Shown piece after piece: positions 38,106-47,234 of a stretch of 64,000 bases of DNA. Each line of letters begins with the position of its first letter. The stretch's first letter is position 1. Below the pieces are notes generated by a model that saw only the letters and a list, made by a program, of their open reading frames with translations, was not told the DNA's origin and did not search any database. The position numbers and the translations under genes were made by a program. The stretch comes from Lysobacteraceae bacterium SCN 69-320 (GTDB lineage: Bacteria > Pseudomonadota > Gammaproteobacteria > Xanthomonadales > Rhodanobacteraceae), in NCBI GenBank assembly GCA_001725155.1, contig MEFP01000004.1, forward strand, positions 124,001 through 188,000. The letters run 5' to 3'.

Positions 38106-38431
38106 GGTAATCCACCGCGCCGTCGCAACGGCGGCGCGGCATACGTTGGCCAACAGGCGCCGGCAATTGCCGGCGTCCTTCTGACGGCGGCTCGCTCAAG
38201 AACGGCTGTTCGTCTGTGCAACGTCCGGCGATCGCTGGGAGCAGCTGCTATTTTTCTCGGACGTTCCCCGACTTTTCGTGGCAGTTCTGCCGGCATGGCA
38301 CGTCGACAACGCTTGCTGCGTGCGTCACGCCACAGCAGCACGGTCGACGCGTGTGGCTGACGACCAGAAGCACCTGCACGCCATCACCCGATATCTGCGT
38401 CAGGTTGACGGCGCGCCCCAGCCGCGCCGCA
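38106..38431. other. Convergent intergenic region with a perfect palindrome
   Basis: This 326-base gap lies between the amidohydrolase and xerC ends. It contains a GC hairpin at about 38112-38140 (CCGCGCCG / CGGCGCGG) and a perfect 18-bp palindrome at 38158-38175. Beyond 38180 I see nothing I can name. Confidence 0.5.
38158..38175. repeat. Perfect 18-bp palindrome
   Basis: CGCCGGCAATTGCCGGCG is a perfect inverted repeat with no spacer, flanked by AACAGG and TCCTTC. It may form part of a terminator hairpin for the amidohydrolase gene or a protein-binding site. Confidence 0.6.
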
Positions 38432-39331
38432 TCATTCCGAATCCTTGCGCCGCTTCGCGCGCGGATGCGCGGCATCGTAGACGCGGGCCAGATGCTGGAA
38501 ATCCAGATGGGTATAAATCTGTGTCGTGGAAATATCCGCATGGCCGAGCAGTTCCTGCACGGCGCGCAGGTCGCCGGAGGATTCGAGCAGATGGCTCGCA
38601 AACGAATGCCGCAGCAGATGCGGATAGACACGCTTCCAGACGCCCTGCGACTGGGCCCAGCCCTTCAGGCGCTTGCGTACGCTGGCCGGTGAGATCGGCC
38701 GGCCGCCGCGTCCCGGGAACACCGGCGAATTCGCATCCGGCGCGGTCTGTTCATGCAGCTGTTGCAGCGCCTGCAGCGCCTTGCTGCCTATCGGCACGAC
38801 GCGCGTCTTGGAGCCCTTGCCGAGCACGCGCACGAGACCCTGGCCGAAATCCAGGTCGTTCCAGACCAGGCCGGTCAGTTCGGCCAGGCGCAGGCCGCTG
38901 GAATAGAACAGCTCCAGCATCGCGCGATCCTGCACGGCCTCGGGTGTGTCGGTCGGTATCTCCACGAGCGCCGCGGCTTCGTCGACGTCGAGCACCTGCG
39001 GCAGCTTGCGCCGCAGCTTCGGCGCGCGCACGTCCAGCGCCGGGTCGGCGGCGATGACGCCTTCGCGCAGCAGCCAGCGGAAGAAGCTGCGACAGGCCGA
39101 CAGCAGATGGTGCAGGCTGCCGGGCTCGCGGCCGCGCCGGTGCTCGCGCGCGACGAGGCTGCGCAGCGGCTCGGCGCGCAGCTCGCGCCAGTGGCGCAGG
39201 CCCAGCGACTGCGCATGTGTCTGCAGCAGGCCGAGCTCACGCGCGTAGTTCACGATCGTGCCCGGCGCGTAGCGCTTCTCTACGCGCAGGTAGTCGAGGA
39301 AGCGCGCGACGTCGACCGCGAGCACGTCCAT
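38432..39331 (-). CDS. xerC: Tyrosine recombinase XerC
   Basis: XerC works with XerD at dif to resolve chromosome dimers. The 299-residue protein has the N-terminal SAM-like domain (FLDYLRVEKRYAPGTIVNYARELG) and a catalytic domain with Arg in SSGLRLAELTG near residue 148, HLLRHSFASHLL near 240, LGHADISTT near 265 and the nucleophile Tyr in TQIYTHLDF. It is the last gene of the lptM-dapF-DUF484-xerC cluster, 10 bases after DUF484. The order is conserved in gammaproteobacteria. Confidence 0.97.
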   Translation of the reverse strand: MDVLAVDVARFLDYLRVEKRYAPGTIVNYARELGLLQTHAQSLGLRHWRELRAEPLRSLVAREHRRGREPGSLHHLLSACRSFFRWLLREGVIAADPALDVRAPKLRRKLPQVLDVDEAAALVEIPTDTPEAVQDRAMLELFYSSGLRLAELTGLVWNDLDFGQGLVRVLGKGSKTRVVPIGSKALQALQQLHEQTAPDANSPVFPGRGGRPISPASVRKRLKGWAQSQGVWKRVYPHLLRHSFASHLLESSGDLRAVQELLGHADISTTQIYTHLDFQHLARVYDAAHPRAKRRKDSE

Positions 39332-39341
39332 GCGCGCGGGC

Positions 39342-40025
39342 TCAGCCCAGCGGGTAGCGTGCGATCGAGGCGGTGATCGCCTCGGCGATGAGCTTCAGGA
39401 ACACCGTGCCCATGCCCGGATGGAAGCGATCCATGTCGTGGCTGCCGATCGCGAGCATGCCCAGGCCGTTGACCGGCATCAGGACGGCCGACAGCACTTC
39501 GCCGGCGCGCGCGCCGAACAGTGCCTGCAGCTTGTCCGGCTGCAGCCGGCCGCACAGCGGTTCGTTGCGCTGCAGGAATTCGGCGAAGGCCGGCAGCGCG
39601 CTCTTGCCGCCGGGTTCGAGAATCAGCCATTCGGTAGCCGTCAGGAATTCGCTGCTGCCGAACAGCACGATGCGCACGAGGTCGGTGTGGAAGTCTTCGG
39701 TCAGACCGGCGACGACGCGGTGCAGGCTGTCGCCGAGTGAGGTCGCGCGCATCAGCGACAAGGTCAGCGTGTGCACGCGGATCATCAGCTGTTCGTTCTC
39801 GTGCGCGATCTCGATGAGTTCGCGCAGACGCCGCGTCAGCTCGCGGTTCTTGTCGCGCAGCACGTCGAGCTGATAGCTCGCGAGCGAAGCCGCGGCGCCC
39901 TGGTCGCGCGGCAGGCGCAGCGCCATCGCGAGATCGGGAAACTCGTTGAGGAATTCCGGATGCCGGCGCAGATAGCTCGCGACTTCCATCGCGGTGAGGC
40001 CGTCCTTCAGGCTCAGATCGCTCAT
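39342..40025 (-). CDS. DUF484 protein (YigA-like)
   Basis: The 227-residue protein begins MSDLSLKDGLTAMEVASYLRRHPEFLNEFPDLAMALRLP, the DUF484 hallmark, followed by a coiled-coil (RDKNRELTRRLRELIEIAHENEQ) and a GAF-like domain (LVRIVLFGSSEFLTATEWL, VLMPVNGLGMLAIGSHD). Its function is unknown. It overlaps dapF by four bases (ATGA, 40022-40025) and precedes xerC, the same order as yigA in E. coli. Confidence 0.95.
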   Translation of the reverse strand: MSDLSLKDGLTAMEVASYLRRHPEFLNEFPDLAMALRLPRDQGAAASLASYQLDVLRDKNRELTRRLRELIEIAHENEQLMIRVHTLTLSLMRATSLGDSLHRVVAGLTEDFHTDLVRIVLFGSSEFLTATEWLILEPGGKSALPAFAEFLQRNEPLCGRLQPDKLQALFGARAGEVLSAVLMPVNGLGMLAIGSHDMDRFHPGMGTVFLKLIAEAITASIARYPLG

Positions 40026-40870
40026 AGGTGATAGTTCCCTTCGAAGACGAATGCGGCGGGGCCGGTCATCCAGACCGGTTCGCCCGGTCCGGCCCAGGAA
40101 ATCTGCAGCAGGCCGCCGGGCAGTTGCACCTCGACGTCCGCGCCGACGCGGCCGCGCCGGGCGAGCGCGACGACCGCGGCGCAGGCGCCGCTGCCGCAGG
40201 CCTGGGTTTCGCCGGCACCGCGCTCCCAGACGCGCAGGCGGATGGCCTGCGGCGACAGCACCTGCGCGAAGCCGATGTTGGCGCGATCGGGAAAGTCCGC
40301 ATGGGTTTCCAGCGCGGGTCCCCAGTCGGCGACGGGCGCGACGGCCAGGTCGGCCACTTCGATGACCGCGTGCGGGTTGCCCATGGACACGGCGCCGAAC
40401 TCGATTTCAGTGGCGCCGAGGGTGCGCTTGTAGGTTGTTGCCGACTGCGCTTCGCGCAGCGGAATCGCTGCGGGTGCGAACTGCGGCACGCCCATGTCGA
40501 CGCGCACGCGGCCGTCGGCGAGCATTTCCACGGCGACCGCGCCGCTGGGGCTCTGCAGCCGGGTCAGTCCGTCCGCCAGCGCGCCGGCGCGGCGCAACCA
40601 GGCGGCGACGCAGCGCACGCCGTTGCCGCACTGGCCGGCTGGGCTGCCGTCGCGGTTGTAGATGCCATAGCGCCAGGCGCAGTCGGGATCGCGCGACGGT
40701 TCTATGGTCAGCAGCTGGTCGAAACCGACGCCGAGATGGCGATCGCCGAGCCGGGCGACTTGTGCAGCCGTCAGCGGCAGGGCGCGCTCGCGGCAGTCGA
40801 TCACGACGAAATCGTTGCCGATTCCGTGCATTTTGCTAAAAGGCAACAAATGTTCAGGTGCCGGCGCCAT
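40022..40870 (-). CDS. dapF: Diaminopimelate epimerase DapF
   Basis: DapF interconverts LL- and meso-diaminopimelate, supplying peptidoglycan and lysine synthesis. The 282-residue protein has FSKMHGIGNDFVVIDC near the start, the catalytic Cys in AGQCGNGVRC near residue 80 and the second in ETQACGSGACAAV near 225. The start at 40868-40870 adds 13 residues before MHGIGND; a start at that Met is also possible but would be short. It lies 6 bases after the lptM gene. Confidence 0.97.
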   Translation of the reverse strand: MAPAPEHLLPFSKMHGIGNDFVVIDCRERALPLTAAQVARLGDRHLGVGFDQLLTIEPSRDPDCAWRYGIYNRDGSPAGQCGNGVRCVAAWLRRAGALADGLTRLQSPSGAVAVEMLADGRVRVDMGVPQFAPAAIPLREAQSATTYKRTLGATEIEFGAVSMGNPHAVIEVADLAVAPVADWGPALETHADFPDRANIGFAQVLSPQAIRLRVWERGAGETQACGSGACAAVVALARRGRVGADVEVQLPGGLLQISWAGPGEPVWMTGPAAFVFEGNYHL

Positions 40871-40876
40871 CGCGGA

Positions 40877-41005
40877 TCACTGCGCCGCAGCGGTCTTGGC
40901 CGGTGCCGGCGTCGTGCCGGGTTTGACGAGATCGCCCTTGTTGCCGCAGGCGGCGAGCAGGCAGAACAGGGCGAGCAGAGACAGCGTACGCAGGAACGTG
41001 GACAT
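40877..41005 (-). CDS. lptM: LptM-type small lipoprotein (YifL)
   Basis: This tiny lipoprotein of 42 residues, MSTFLRTLSLLALFCLLAACGNKGDLVKPG, has a lipobox AACG followed by the conserved GNKGDL motif of the LptM/YifL family, which assists LptD maturation in the outer membrane. It ends in a Pro/Ala-rich tail. Its position just before dapF matches E. coli (yifL-dapF-yigA-xerC). The start at 41003-41005 was taken at the signal peptide; longer in-frame starts are implausible. Confidence 0.88.
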   Translation of the reverse strand: MSTFLRTLSLLALFCLLAACGNKGDLVKPGTTPAPAKTAAAQ

Positions 41006-41102
41006 GGCCTGACCCGTGATGGCGGAGCGCGGAGTGCTCCGTGGTGCGAGACGAACGAAGGATGCAGTATAACGAGGCCCGTCCCGGGTACGGCGATCCC
41101 CC

Positions 41103-41780
41103 ATGCTGCCAGACATTCCCGCCCTGTTGCCGGCCATCGCGGCCGCGATCTTCGCGCTGGCCGCGCTGCTGCAGTCCTTCGCCGTACGCCGGCGCTGGCG
41201 CCAGCGCCGGCGTCTGTCGGCCTGTCACCGCAGCGCATGGCTGCTCGTGCTGCTGAGTCTGGCCCTGCTGGCCTGCCTGTTGTCCCTGTCGCTGGACGGC
41301 TATCGCCGCCTCCTTGCCGAGCAGCCCGTCGCGCAGATCGGCGTGCGCGCGTTCGGCCCGCAGCAGTGGGCGCTGCGCGTGGACCTCGCCGACGGCACGC
41401 ACGAGAGCGTGCAGCTCAGCGGCGACGACTGGCAGCTCGACGCGCGCGTGATCAAGTGGACGCCGCGCGCGGTCAGCCTCGGCGCACAGCCGCTGTACCG
41501 CGTCGAGCGCATCAGCGGCCGCTGGCGCGACACGGCCAAGGCCCAGTCCACGCCGCCGAGCATCGCGGCGATCGGCGGCGACGGCGTGCTCGATCTCTGG
41601 CAGCTCAAACGCCGCTATCCCGCCTGGCTGCCCTGGGTCGACGCCGACTTCGGCAGCGCCGCCTATATGCCGCTGATCGACGGCGCGCGCTACGAGGTCA
41701 CGCTTGCAGCGGCCGGCGGGCTGATCGCGCGGCCGGCCGATGCGCAGACCAAGGCCAAGCTCGACGCGGTGGACTGGTAG
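41103..41780 (+). CDS. Conserved membrane protein of unknown function
   Basis: The 225-residue protein has two N-terminal membrane segments (IPALLPAIAAAIFALAALLQS and SAWLLVLLSLALLACLLSL) separated by an Arg-rich loop (RRRWRQRRR), then a soluble part of about 160 residues with DDWQLDARVIKWTP, LYRVERISGRW and LKRRYPAWLPWVD. Similar proteins occur in gammaproteobacteria without an assigned function. The long positive loop between the segments would face the cytoplasm, placing the soluble part in the cytoplasm or periplasm depending on topology. It is divergent from lptM. Confidence 0.72.
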   Translation: MLPDIPALLPAIAAAIFALAALLQSFAVRRRWRQRRRLSACHRSAWLLVLLSLALLACLLSLSLDGYRRLLAEQPVAQIGVRAFGPQQWALRVDLADGTHESVQLSGDDWQLDARVIKWTPRAVSLGAQPLYRVERISGRWRDTAKAQSTPPSIAAIGGDGVLDLWQLKRRYPAWLPWVDADFGSAAYMPLIDGARYEVTLAAAGGLIARPADAQTKAKLDAVDW

Positions 41781-41852
41781 CGCAGGCGGCGGCGCGACAC
41801 ATTTCGACAGCTCACCGGACCCGCTGCCCATTCGTTGAATCAGGAGACCGAT

Positions 41853-42121
41853 ATGCAATCCGGCCCGCCGTCCTCGGCCTGCAGAGTTTGCGGGCGCATC
41901 GACGAAGCACCGCCCGGAGGCGAGGACGGAAAGACGGCGAGCTTCGAGATCTGCCCTTGCTGCGGCGTCGAGTTCGGTTACGAGGATTCGTTGCCGGAAT
42001 CCGTGCGCCGTTACCGCGCGGCTTGGCTGGCCGGTGGAGCGAACTGGTTCGAGCCGGAATCGCGTCCCGAGAACTGGTCATTGCAGGGCAACTCGCGCAG
42101 GTCGCACCGGAATTTGCCTGA
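41853..42121 (+). pseudogene. Small cysteine-motif protein gene, apparently frameshifted near its end
   Basis: From the ATG at 41853 (AGGAGA six bases upstream) the frame encodes a protein with two Cys pairs, CRVCGRIDEAP and ICPCCGVEFGYEDS, then YRAAWLAGGANWFEPESRPENW. This is a common small protein family of about 85-100 residues with no known function. After PENWSL the frame turns basic and runs on to 42428, inside the next gene. A one-base shift near 42083-42090 instead gives GQLAQVAPEFA and a stop at 42119-42121, the ending expected for the family. A single-base deletion, or an assembly error, explains this best. Confidence 0.6.
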
Positions 42122-42249
42122 CTGCGAGTCCGGCTCGCGGCAGCACCGCCGGGCCGCGTCCGTGAGCTGTTCGTTCCGACGCCGCGGCGCGTTCCTCCGT
42201 TTGCGTGTCGCGTTCGCCATACGCATCGTCGTCAGGACCGGTCCAATCC

Positions 42250-43092
42250 ATGTATCACTCTCAGCTCCCCTGGGTAGAGCTCTATCGCGCGCTGCTGGAC
42301 CTGTCCGACGCCGACGGCGACGCGTATCCGACGCTGCTGCAGCCGTGGCTCGCGCGGGAGGCCGACGAGGCGCGCTGGCCGCTGGAGTTCGCATGGCGGA
42401 CGCAGCAGGACTGGACGGCAGCGAGTAGCGAGGACCTGTGCCGGCTCTATGCGATGTTCCGCGTGACGTCGCTGTTGCTGCTGCGCTTTCAGCAAAGCCG
42501 CGCCGATGCCGCCACCGACGATGCCGACGCCGAGGACTATGCCGGGCCGCCGATCACGGCCGAGGGCTTTCTGGCATTTCACGAGGCGCTGGGTCTGCGC
42601 GTGCCGCGGACGCCGGCGTATCACCCGTTCTTTCACGAAATCGTCGCCGTCGAGACCCGATCCGACGCTGCGGCGAACGTCGCCGTCATCGAGGCGCGCT
42701 GGCCGGCGCTGATGCTCGGCAATCTGTTGTACCTGCGTGCCGGCTGCGTCGTCGCGGCGGGAGCGCAGCATGTGATCAAGTCCGTTGCGGAACACAGCAC
42801 CCTGTACTGGACGTTCCGGCGCCGGGACCGTCCATGCCGGGATCTTTCCCACGGCTGGGGCAGCAATTCGCAATGGTCGACCGCGTTGCGGCGCGACTAC
42901 CTGACGCCCGCGGCCTATCACTACAACGTCGATGCCGGGAACCCGCTGCCGTCGCCGGGAACGACAGCCGACGCGGTGCTGATGCACGAGCTGCTGCGTC
43001 ACCGTGGACTCGTCCGCACAGTGGCAGACGATTCGGATCTGTTTCCGTACGACTACACCTTCGTGGAGCCGATTGCCGTCGTAGAAGGCTGA
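42250..43092 (+). CDS. Protein of unknown function
   Basis: The 280-residue protein starts MYHSQLPWVELYRALLDLSDADGDAYPTLLQPWLAREADEARWPLEFAWRTQQDW; an upstream GTG at 42205 is also possible. It has no membrane segment or signal peptide. Conserved-looking features are an aromatic-rich N-terminus, an acidic middle (ATDDADAEDY), LYWTFRRRDRPCRDLSHGWGSNSQWST near residue 190, and a hydrophobic C-terminus (DYTFVEPIAVVEG). I recognise no domain. The gene sits beside a damaged small gene and ends before a strong terminator. Confidence 0.65.
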   Translation: MYHSQLPWVELYRALLDLSDADGDAYPTLLQPWLAREADEARWPLEFAWRTQQDWTAASSEDLCRLYAMFRVTSLLLLRFQQSRADAATDDADAEDYAGPPITAEGFLAFHEALGLRVPRTPAYHPFFHEIVAVETRSDAAANVAVIEARWPALMLGNLLYLRAGCVVAAGAQHVIKSVAEHSTLYWTFRRRDRPCRDLSHGWGSNSQWSTALRRDYLTPAAYHYNVDAGNPLPSPGTTADAVLMHELLRHRGLVRTVADDSDLFPYDYTFVEPIAVVEG

Positions 43093-43163
43093 ACCTGTAG
43101 CGATGCCGGGAGGCTGCGCAACGCGCCGTCGCGACGATGGTCGTGCCTCTCAATGCCATTTCG

Positions 43164-43200
43164 CAGAAAAAAATCCCGGCCGAAGCCGGGATTTTTTCTG
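43164..43200. terminator. Bidirectional terminator
   Basis: CAGAAAAAAATCCCGGC and GCCGGGATTTTTTCTG form a 16-bp stem around the loop CGAA, with A/T runs on both sides. It sits between the convergent ends of the 42250 gene and prc. Confidence 0.93.
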
Positions 43201-43218
43201 TCTGGTGGAACGCTGTGC

Positions 43219-45450
43219 TCAGTCGACGCTGATACGCCCCGGCGGTTGCTGCTGCGGCAGCACCTGCTGGGCGAGCTTGGTGTCGGCGCGGATCAGGCCG
43301 ACTTCGTCGGCGAGGATGTGCGCGGCTTCTTCCAGCGGCACGTCCTTGCGCTGCTTGGCCTGCTTCTCGCGCTCGACCTGGCTCTTGATGCTGCGTTCGT
43401 CGGCCTGCAGGCCGTCGTCGGACACGGCCGTTGCGGCATCGTCGTCGCCGTTCTCGGCCGCGGTGCCCTCGCTGATGCGCGTGACCGTCGTGCTGGCGAG
43501 CGACGGATTGTCCTTCTGCGCCTGTTCCAGCGCGGCGCGCTCGGCGTCGCGGCTCTTCTTGCGCGCTTCCTGGTCGTCGCGTTCCTTGCGCCGCGTGGCT
43601 TCGTTCAGCGACACGGTCTTCTCGGCGCGCAGACGCTTCACCTCGGCCTGGTCCTCGGCGTAGTACGCCCATTCCTGCGACTTGGCGATGCGCGCCTCGT
43701 GGCGCGTCGTCAGCATCGGCAGCACGGGCTTGAGGTCGGCCACGGCTTCGTAGGAGGCCGGCGTGATCGAGCTCCACGGCAGCGCGTTCGGATAGCTCGA
43801 CTCGCCGAATTCCTTGGCCTCGCCGGCGTCGGGGAAGGCGATGTCGGGCACCACGCCGCGCAGCTGGGTCGTGCCGCCGTTGATGCGGAAGAACTGCGCG
43901 CTGGTCATCTTGAGCTCGCCGTACTTCGGCTTCTCGTTCTGCGCGGCATTGTCGAGGTCGACGAGCATCTGCACCGTACCCTTGCCGAAGGTCGGCTCGC
44001 CGATGATCAGGCCGCGGCCGTAGTCCTGGATCGCCGCGGCGAAGATCTCCGAGGCCGACGCCGAACCGCGGTTGACCATGACCGCGAGCGGACCGTCCCA
44101 GGCCATGCCGGACTGGTGGTCTTCCTCGGCTTCGATGCGGCCCTGCGCGCTGCGCACCTGCACGACCGGGCCCTTGTCGATGAACAGGCCGGTCAGTTCG
44201 GTGGCTTCGCTGAGGCTGCCGCCGCCGTTGTTGCGCAGGTCGATGACCACGCCGTCGACCTTCTCCCGCTTGAGATCGGCCAGCAGCTTCGCGGTATCGC
44301 GCGTCGCGCTCTTGTAGTCCTTGTCGCCGCGGCGGCGCGCGTCGAAGTCGAGATAGAACGTCGGCAGCTGGATCACGCCGACGCGGCGCACGGCGTCGCC
44401 GTCCTTCACTTCGATGATCTGCTTCTTGGCCGCCTGTTCCTCGATGCTGACTTTCTTGCGCACCAGCGACAGGGTCTGGTGCTTGGCGTCGGGGCCGCCG
44501 TCGGCCGGCAGCACTTCCAGGCGCACGACCGTGTCCTTCTGGCCGCGGATCTGCTCGACCACGTCATCCAGGCGCCAGCCGATCACGTCGTTGATCGCGC
44601 CGTTCTCGCCCTGGCCGACGCCGAGGATGCGGTCGCCGACCTTGAGCTTGCCCGACAGCGCAGCCGGGCCGCCCGGCACGATCTCGCGGATCGCGGTGTA
44701 TTCGTCCTCGCGCTGCAATACCGCGCCTATGCCTTCGAGCGACAGCTTCATGGAGATGTCGAAGTTCTCGCTGGCGCGCGGGCCGAGGTAGTTCGTATGC
44801 GGCTCGATCGAGGTCGCGTACGCGTTCATGAAGGTCTGGAACACGTCCTCGCTGTTGATCTGCGCGACGCGGTCGCCGAAGCCCGCATAGCGCTTGTCCA
44901 GCGTCTTGCGGATCTCGTCGTCCTTCTTGCCGGCGAGCTTCAGGCGCAGCACGTCGTTCTTCACGCGCTTGCGCCACAGATCGTCGAGCTCGGCGGTGCT
45001 GGTCGCCCAGGCCGCCTTCTCGCGATCGTAGGAATAGCTTTCCTGCGTGTTCAGGTCGAACGGCTTCTCCAGCAGCTTGCGCGAATAGGCCGTGCGTTCG
45101 GCCACGCGCTGCAGATAGAGATTGAACACCGCGAACGGCATCGACAGGTCCTTGTTGTAGATCGCGTCGTCGAGCTGCTCGCGCGCGCCGCTGAACCGGT
45201 CGATGTCGGATTTCAGGAAGAACAGTTTTTCGCCGTCGAGCGAATCGAAGTAGGCGTCGAACATCTTGGCCGACATCGCGTCGTCGAGCGGCACGGCCTT
45301 GTAGTGGAACCGCGTCAGGAAGCGCGACGCCCAGATGGCCGCTTCGGCCTGATCTTCGACGGGCTTGAGCAGCGGACCGGACTGGCCGGTCGGCTTGGCC
45401 GCGACGACGGCGGAGGCCAGCAGAGCGAGGACGATCAGGGTCTTGCGCAT
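43219..45450 (-). CDS. prc: Tail-specific protease Prc (CtpA family)
   Basis: Prc is a periplasmic serine/lysine protease that degrades proteins with nonpolar C-termini. The 743-residue protein begins MRKTLIVLALLASAVVAA (signal peptide), has a long N-terminal helical region, a PDZ domain near 240-330 (LEGIGAVLQREDEYTAIREIVPGGPAALSG), and the catalytic domain with Ser in NRGSASASEIFAAAI and Lys in EPTFGKGTVQ. The C-terminal helical extension is that of full-length Prc rather than short CtpA. It starts 27 bases after lipA on the same strand. Confidence 0.96.
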   Translation of the reverse strand: MRKTLIVLALLASAVVAAKPTGQSGPLLKPVEDQAEAAIWASRFLTRFHYKAVPLDDAMSAKMFDAYFDSLDGEKLFFLKSDIDRFSGAREQLDDAIYNKDLSMPFAVFNLYLQRVAERTAYSRKLLEKPFDLNTQESYSYDREKAAWATSTAELDDLWRKRVKNDVLRLKLAGKKDDEIRKTLDKRYAGFGDRVAQINSEDVFQTFMNAYATSIEPHTNYLGPRASENFDISMKLSLEGIGAVLQREDEYTAIREIVPGGPAALSGKLKVGDRILGVGQGENGAINDVIGWRLDDVVEQIRGQKDTVVRLEVLPADGGPDAKHQTLSLVRKKVSIEEQAAKKQIIEVKDGDAVRRVGVIQLPTFYLDFDARRRGDKDYKSATRDTAKLLADLKREKVDGVVIDLRNNGGGSLSEATELTGLFIDKGPVVQVRSAQGRIEAEEDHQSGMAWDGPLAVMVNRGSASASEIFAAAIQDYGRGLIIGEPTFGKGTVQMLVDLDNAAQNEKPKYGELKMTSAQFFRINGGTTQLRGVVPDIAFPDAGEAKEFGESSYPNALPWSSITPASYEAVADLKPVLPMLTTRHEARIAKSQEWAYYAEDQAEVKRLRAEKTVSLNEATRRKERDDQEARKKSRDAERAALEQAQKDNPSLASTTVTRISEGTAAENGDDDAATAVSDDGLQADERSIKSQVEREKQAKQRKDVPLEEAAHILADEVGLIRADTKLAQQVLPQQQPPGRISVD

Positions 45451-45477
45451 TTTTCTCTCCAGCGAAACGCGATCTTG

Positions 45478-46470
45478 CTAAGCGGTCTGAACGATTCCAG
45501 CGGCGTGTGCCATCTCGTCCGCATGATAGGACGAGCGCACCATCGGCCCCGACGCCACATGCTGGAAGCCCAGGCGATAGCCCAGCTCCTCCAGCGCCTT
45601 GAACTCCTCCGGAGTCCAGTAACGGATTACCGGATGGTGGTGCGGCGTGGGTTGCAGGTATTGACCGATGGTCACCATGTCGACAGCGTGCGCACGCAGA
45701 TCGTTCAGTGCGCCTTCGACCTGCGACCAGGTTTCACCGAGTCCGAGCATGATGCCCGACTTCGTCGGCACGTCCGGATGCTGCGCCTTGAACTGTTGCA
45801 GCAGGTCCAGCGACCAGTCGTAGTCGGCGCCGGGCCGCACCTCGCGGTACAGCTCGCGCACGGTCTCGAGATTGTGGTTGAACACGTCCGGCGGCGCGGT
45901 CGCGAGGATTTCCAGGGCGCGTTCCATGCGGCCCTTGCCGCGGAAGTCCGGCGTCAGGATCTCGATCTGGATGGCCGGGCTCTGCTCGCGCACGAGGCGT
46001 ATGCAGTCGGCGAAGTGCTGGGCGCCGCCGTCGCGCAGGTCGTCGCGGTCCACCGAGGTGATCACGACGTAGCGCAGGCCCATGTCGCGGATCGTGTCGG
46101 CCAGATGCTGCGGTTCCTGCGCATCCGGCGGCTTGGGCCGGCCGTGTGCGACGTCGCAGAACGAGCAGCGCCGCGTGCAGACCTCGCCGAGGATCATGAA
46201 CGTCGCCGTACCCTTGCCGAAGCATTCGTGGATGTTCGGGCAGGATGCTTCTTCGCAGACCGTGACCAGGCGGTTCTCGCGCAGCTTGGCCTTGAGCTTG
46301 GCCACCGCGTTGCCGGGCGGGATGCGCACGCGGATCCAGTCGGGCTTGCGCAGCCGCGGCGCCTGGTCGAACACGGCGCGGTTGCGCGCGATCTTGTCTT
46401 CGCCGAGCTGCTTCTCGCCGACGACGACGATGGGGATGGCCTTGGAGGTCGAGGATTCCATGCGATTCAC
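45478..46470 (-). CDS. lipA: Lipoyl synthase LipA
   Basis: LipA is a radical-SAM enzyme that inserts two sulfurs into protein-bound octanoyl groups to make lipoate. The 330-residue protein has the auxiliary cluster cysteines in [12 protein letters not shown] near residue 75 and the radical-SAM motif [10 protein letters not shown] near residue 100, plus the final [14 protein letters not shown] at 46470 overlaps the lipB stop by four bases (GTGA); an ATG at 46461 three codons in is also possible. It follows lipB, the usual order. Confidence 0.97.
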   Translation of the reverse strand: MNRMESSTSKAIPIVVVGEKQLGEDKIARNRAVFDQAPRLRKPDWIRVRIPPGNAVAKLKAKLRENRLVTVCEEASCPNIHECFGKGTATFMILGEVCTRRCSFCDVAHGRPKPPDAQEPQHLADTIRDMGLRYVVITSVDRDDLRDGGAQHFADCIRLVREQSPAIQIEILTPDFRGKGRMERALEILATAPPDVFNHNLETVRELYREVRPGADYDWSLDLLQQFKAQHPDVPTKSGIMLGLGETWSQVEGALNDLRAHAVDMVTIGQYLQPTPHHHPVIRYWTPEEFKALEELGYRLGFQHVASGPMVRSSYHADEMAHAAGIVQTA

Positions 46471-47150
46471 GCGAGAGCGGCGACGGCGGGAGCCGCGGCC
46501 GGGATGACGGGATCGGCTGCCTGAGGCTGCAATTCCAGCTGTCGCGCGAGCTCGTCGACGAGGCTGGACTGCAGCACGGCCAGGCTGGCCGGGCCGCCCA
46601 AGTCTAGCACCTGGGTCACCGCCAAACCCTTATAACCGCAGGGATTGATGCGGTGGAACGGCTCCAGGTCCATGGCCGCGTTGAAGGCCAGGCCGTGGAA
46701 CGAACAGCCGCGCCGCACGCGCAGGCCGAGTGCGGCGACCTTGGCGCCGGCGACGTAGACGCCGGGCGCGCCCTCGCGCCGTTCGGCGGCGATATTCCAG
46801 TTTCCCAGCGTATCGATCACGGCCTGCTCGATGCGCTGCACGAGCTCGCGCACACCGATGCCGCGCCGGCGCAGGTCCACGAGCACGTAGGCCATGATCT
46901 GGCCCGGACCGTGATAGGTGACCTGGCCGCCGCGGTCGACCGGAATGACCGGGATGTCGCCCGGCGCAAGCACGTGCTCGGTCTTGCCGGCCTGGCCCAG
47001 GGTGAACACGGGTTCGTGCTGCAGCAGCCAGAATTCGTCGGTCGTGTCCGGGGTGCGCGCGTCGGTGAAGGCCTGCATCGCGCGCCAGACCGGCTCGTAC
47101 GGCCACAGGCCCGGCAATTCGCGCACGAGCACCGGCAGCCGTTCGCTCAT
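46467..47150 (-). CDS. lipB: Octanoyltransferase LipB
   Basis: LipB transfers octanoate from acyl carrier protein to lipoyl domains, the step before LipA. The 227-residue protein has [12 protein letters not shown] near residue 75, the catalytic Lys in [12 protein letters not shown] near 135, and PCGYKGL near 170 with the catalytic Cys. It lies between ybeD and lipA on the minus strand, and has a Pro/Ala-rich C-terminal tail. Confidence 0.97.
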   Translation of the reverse strand: MSERLPVLVRELPGLWPYEPVWRAMQAFTDARTPDTTDEFWLLQHEPVFTLGQAGKTEHVLAPGDIPVIPVDRGGQVTYHGPGQIMAYVLVDLRRRGIGVRELVQRIEQAVIDTLGNWNIAAERREGAPGVYVAGAKVAALGLRVRRGCSFHGLAFNAAMDLEPFHRINPCGYKGLAVTQVLDLGGPASLAVLQSSLVDELARQLELQPQAADPVIPAAAPAVAALA

Positions 47151-47234
47151 GGCTGCGGCATCCGTGGCGGCCGGTTGCCGGCGGCGGCCGGCGCGAGCGG
47201 GCGATGGACGGTCATACGCAATTCGCAGTCGGCC

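Noticed and set aside
38248-38631. Minus-strand frame spanning the xerC end and gap
   Set aside because: Most of it is another frame of xerC, and the remainder has no coding features.
43153-46524. A very long plus-strand open frame opposite prc and lipA
   Set aside because: It is antisense to two clear genes and reflects the GC-rich third-position bias; its composition is His/Arg/Asp-rich without domains.
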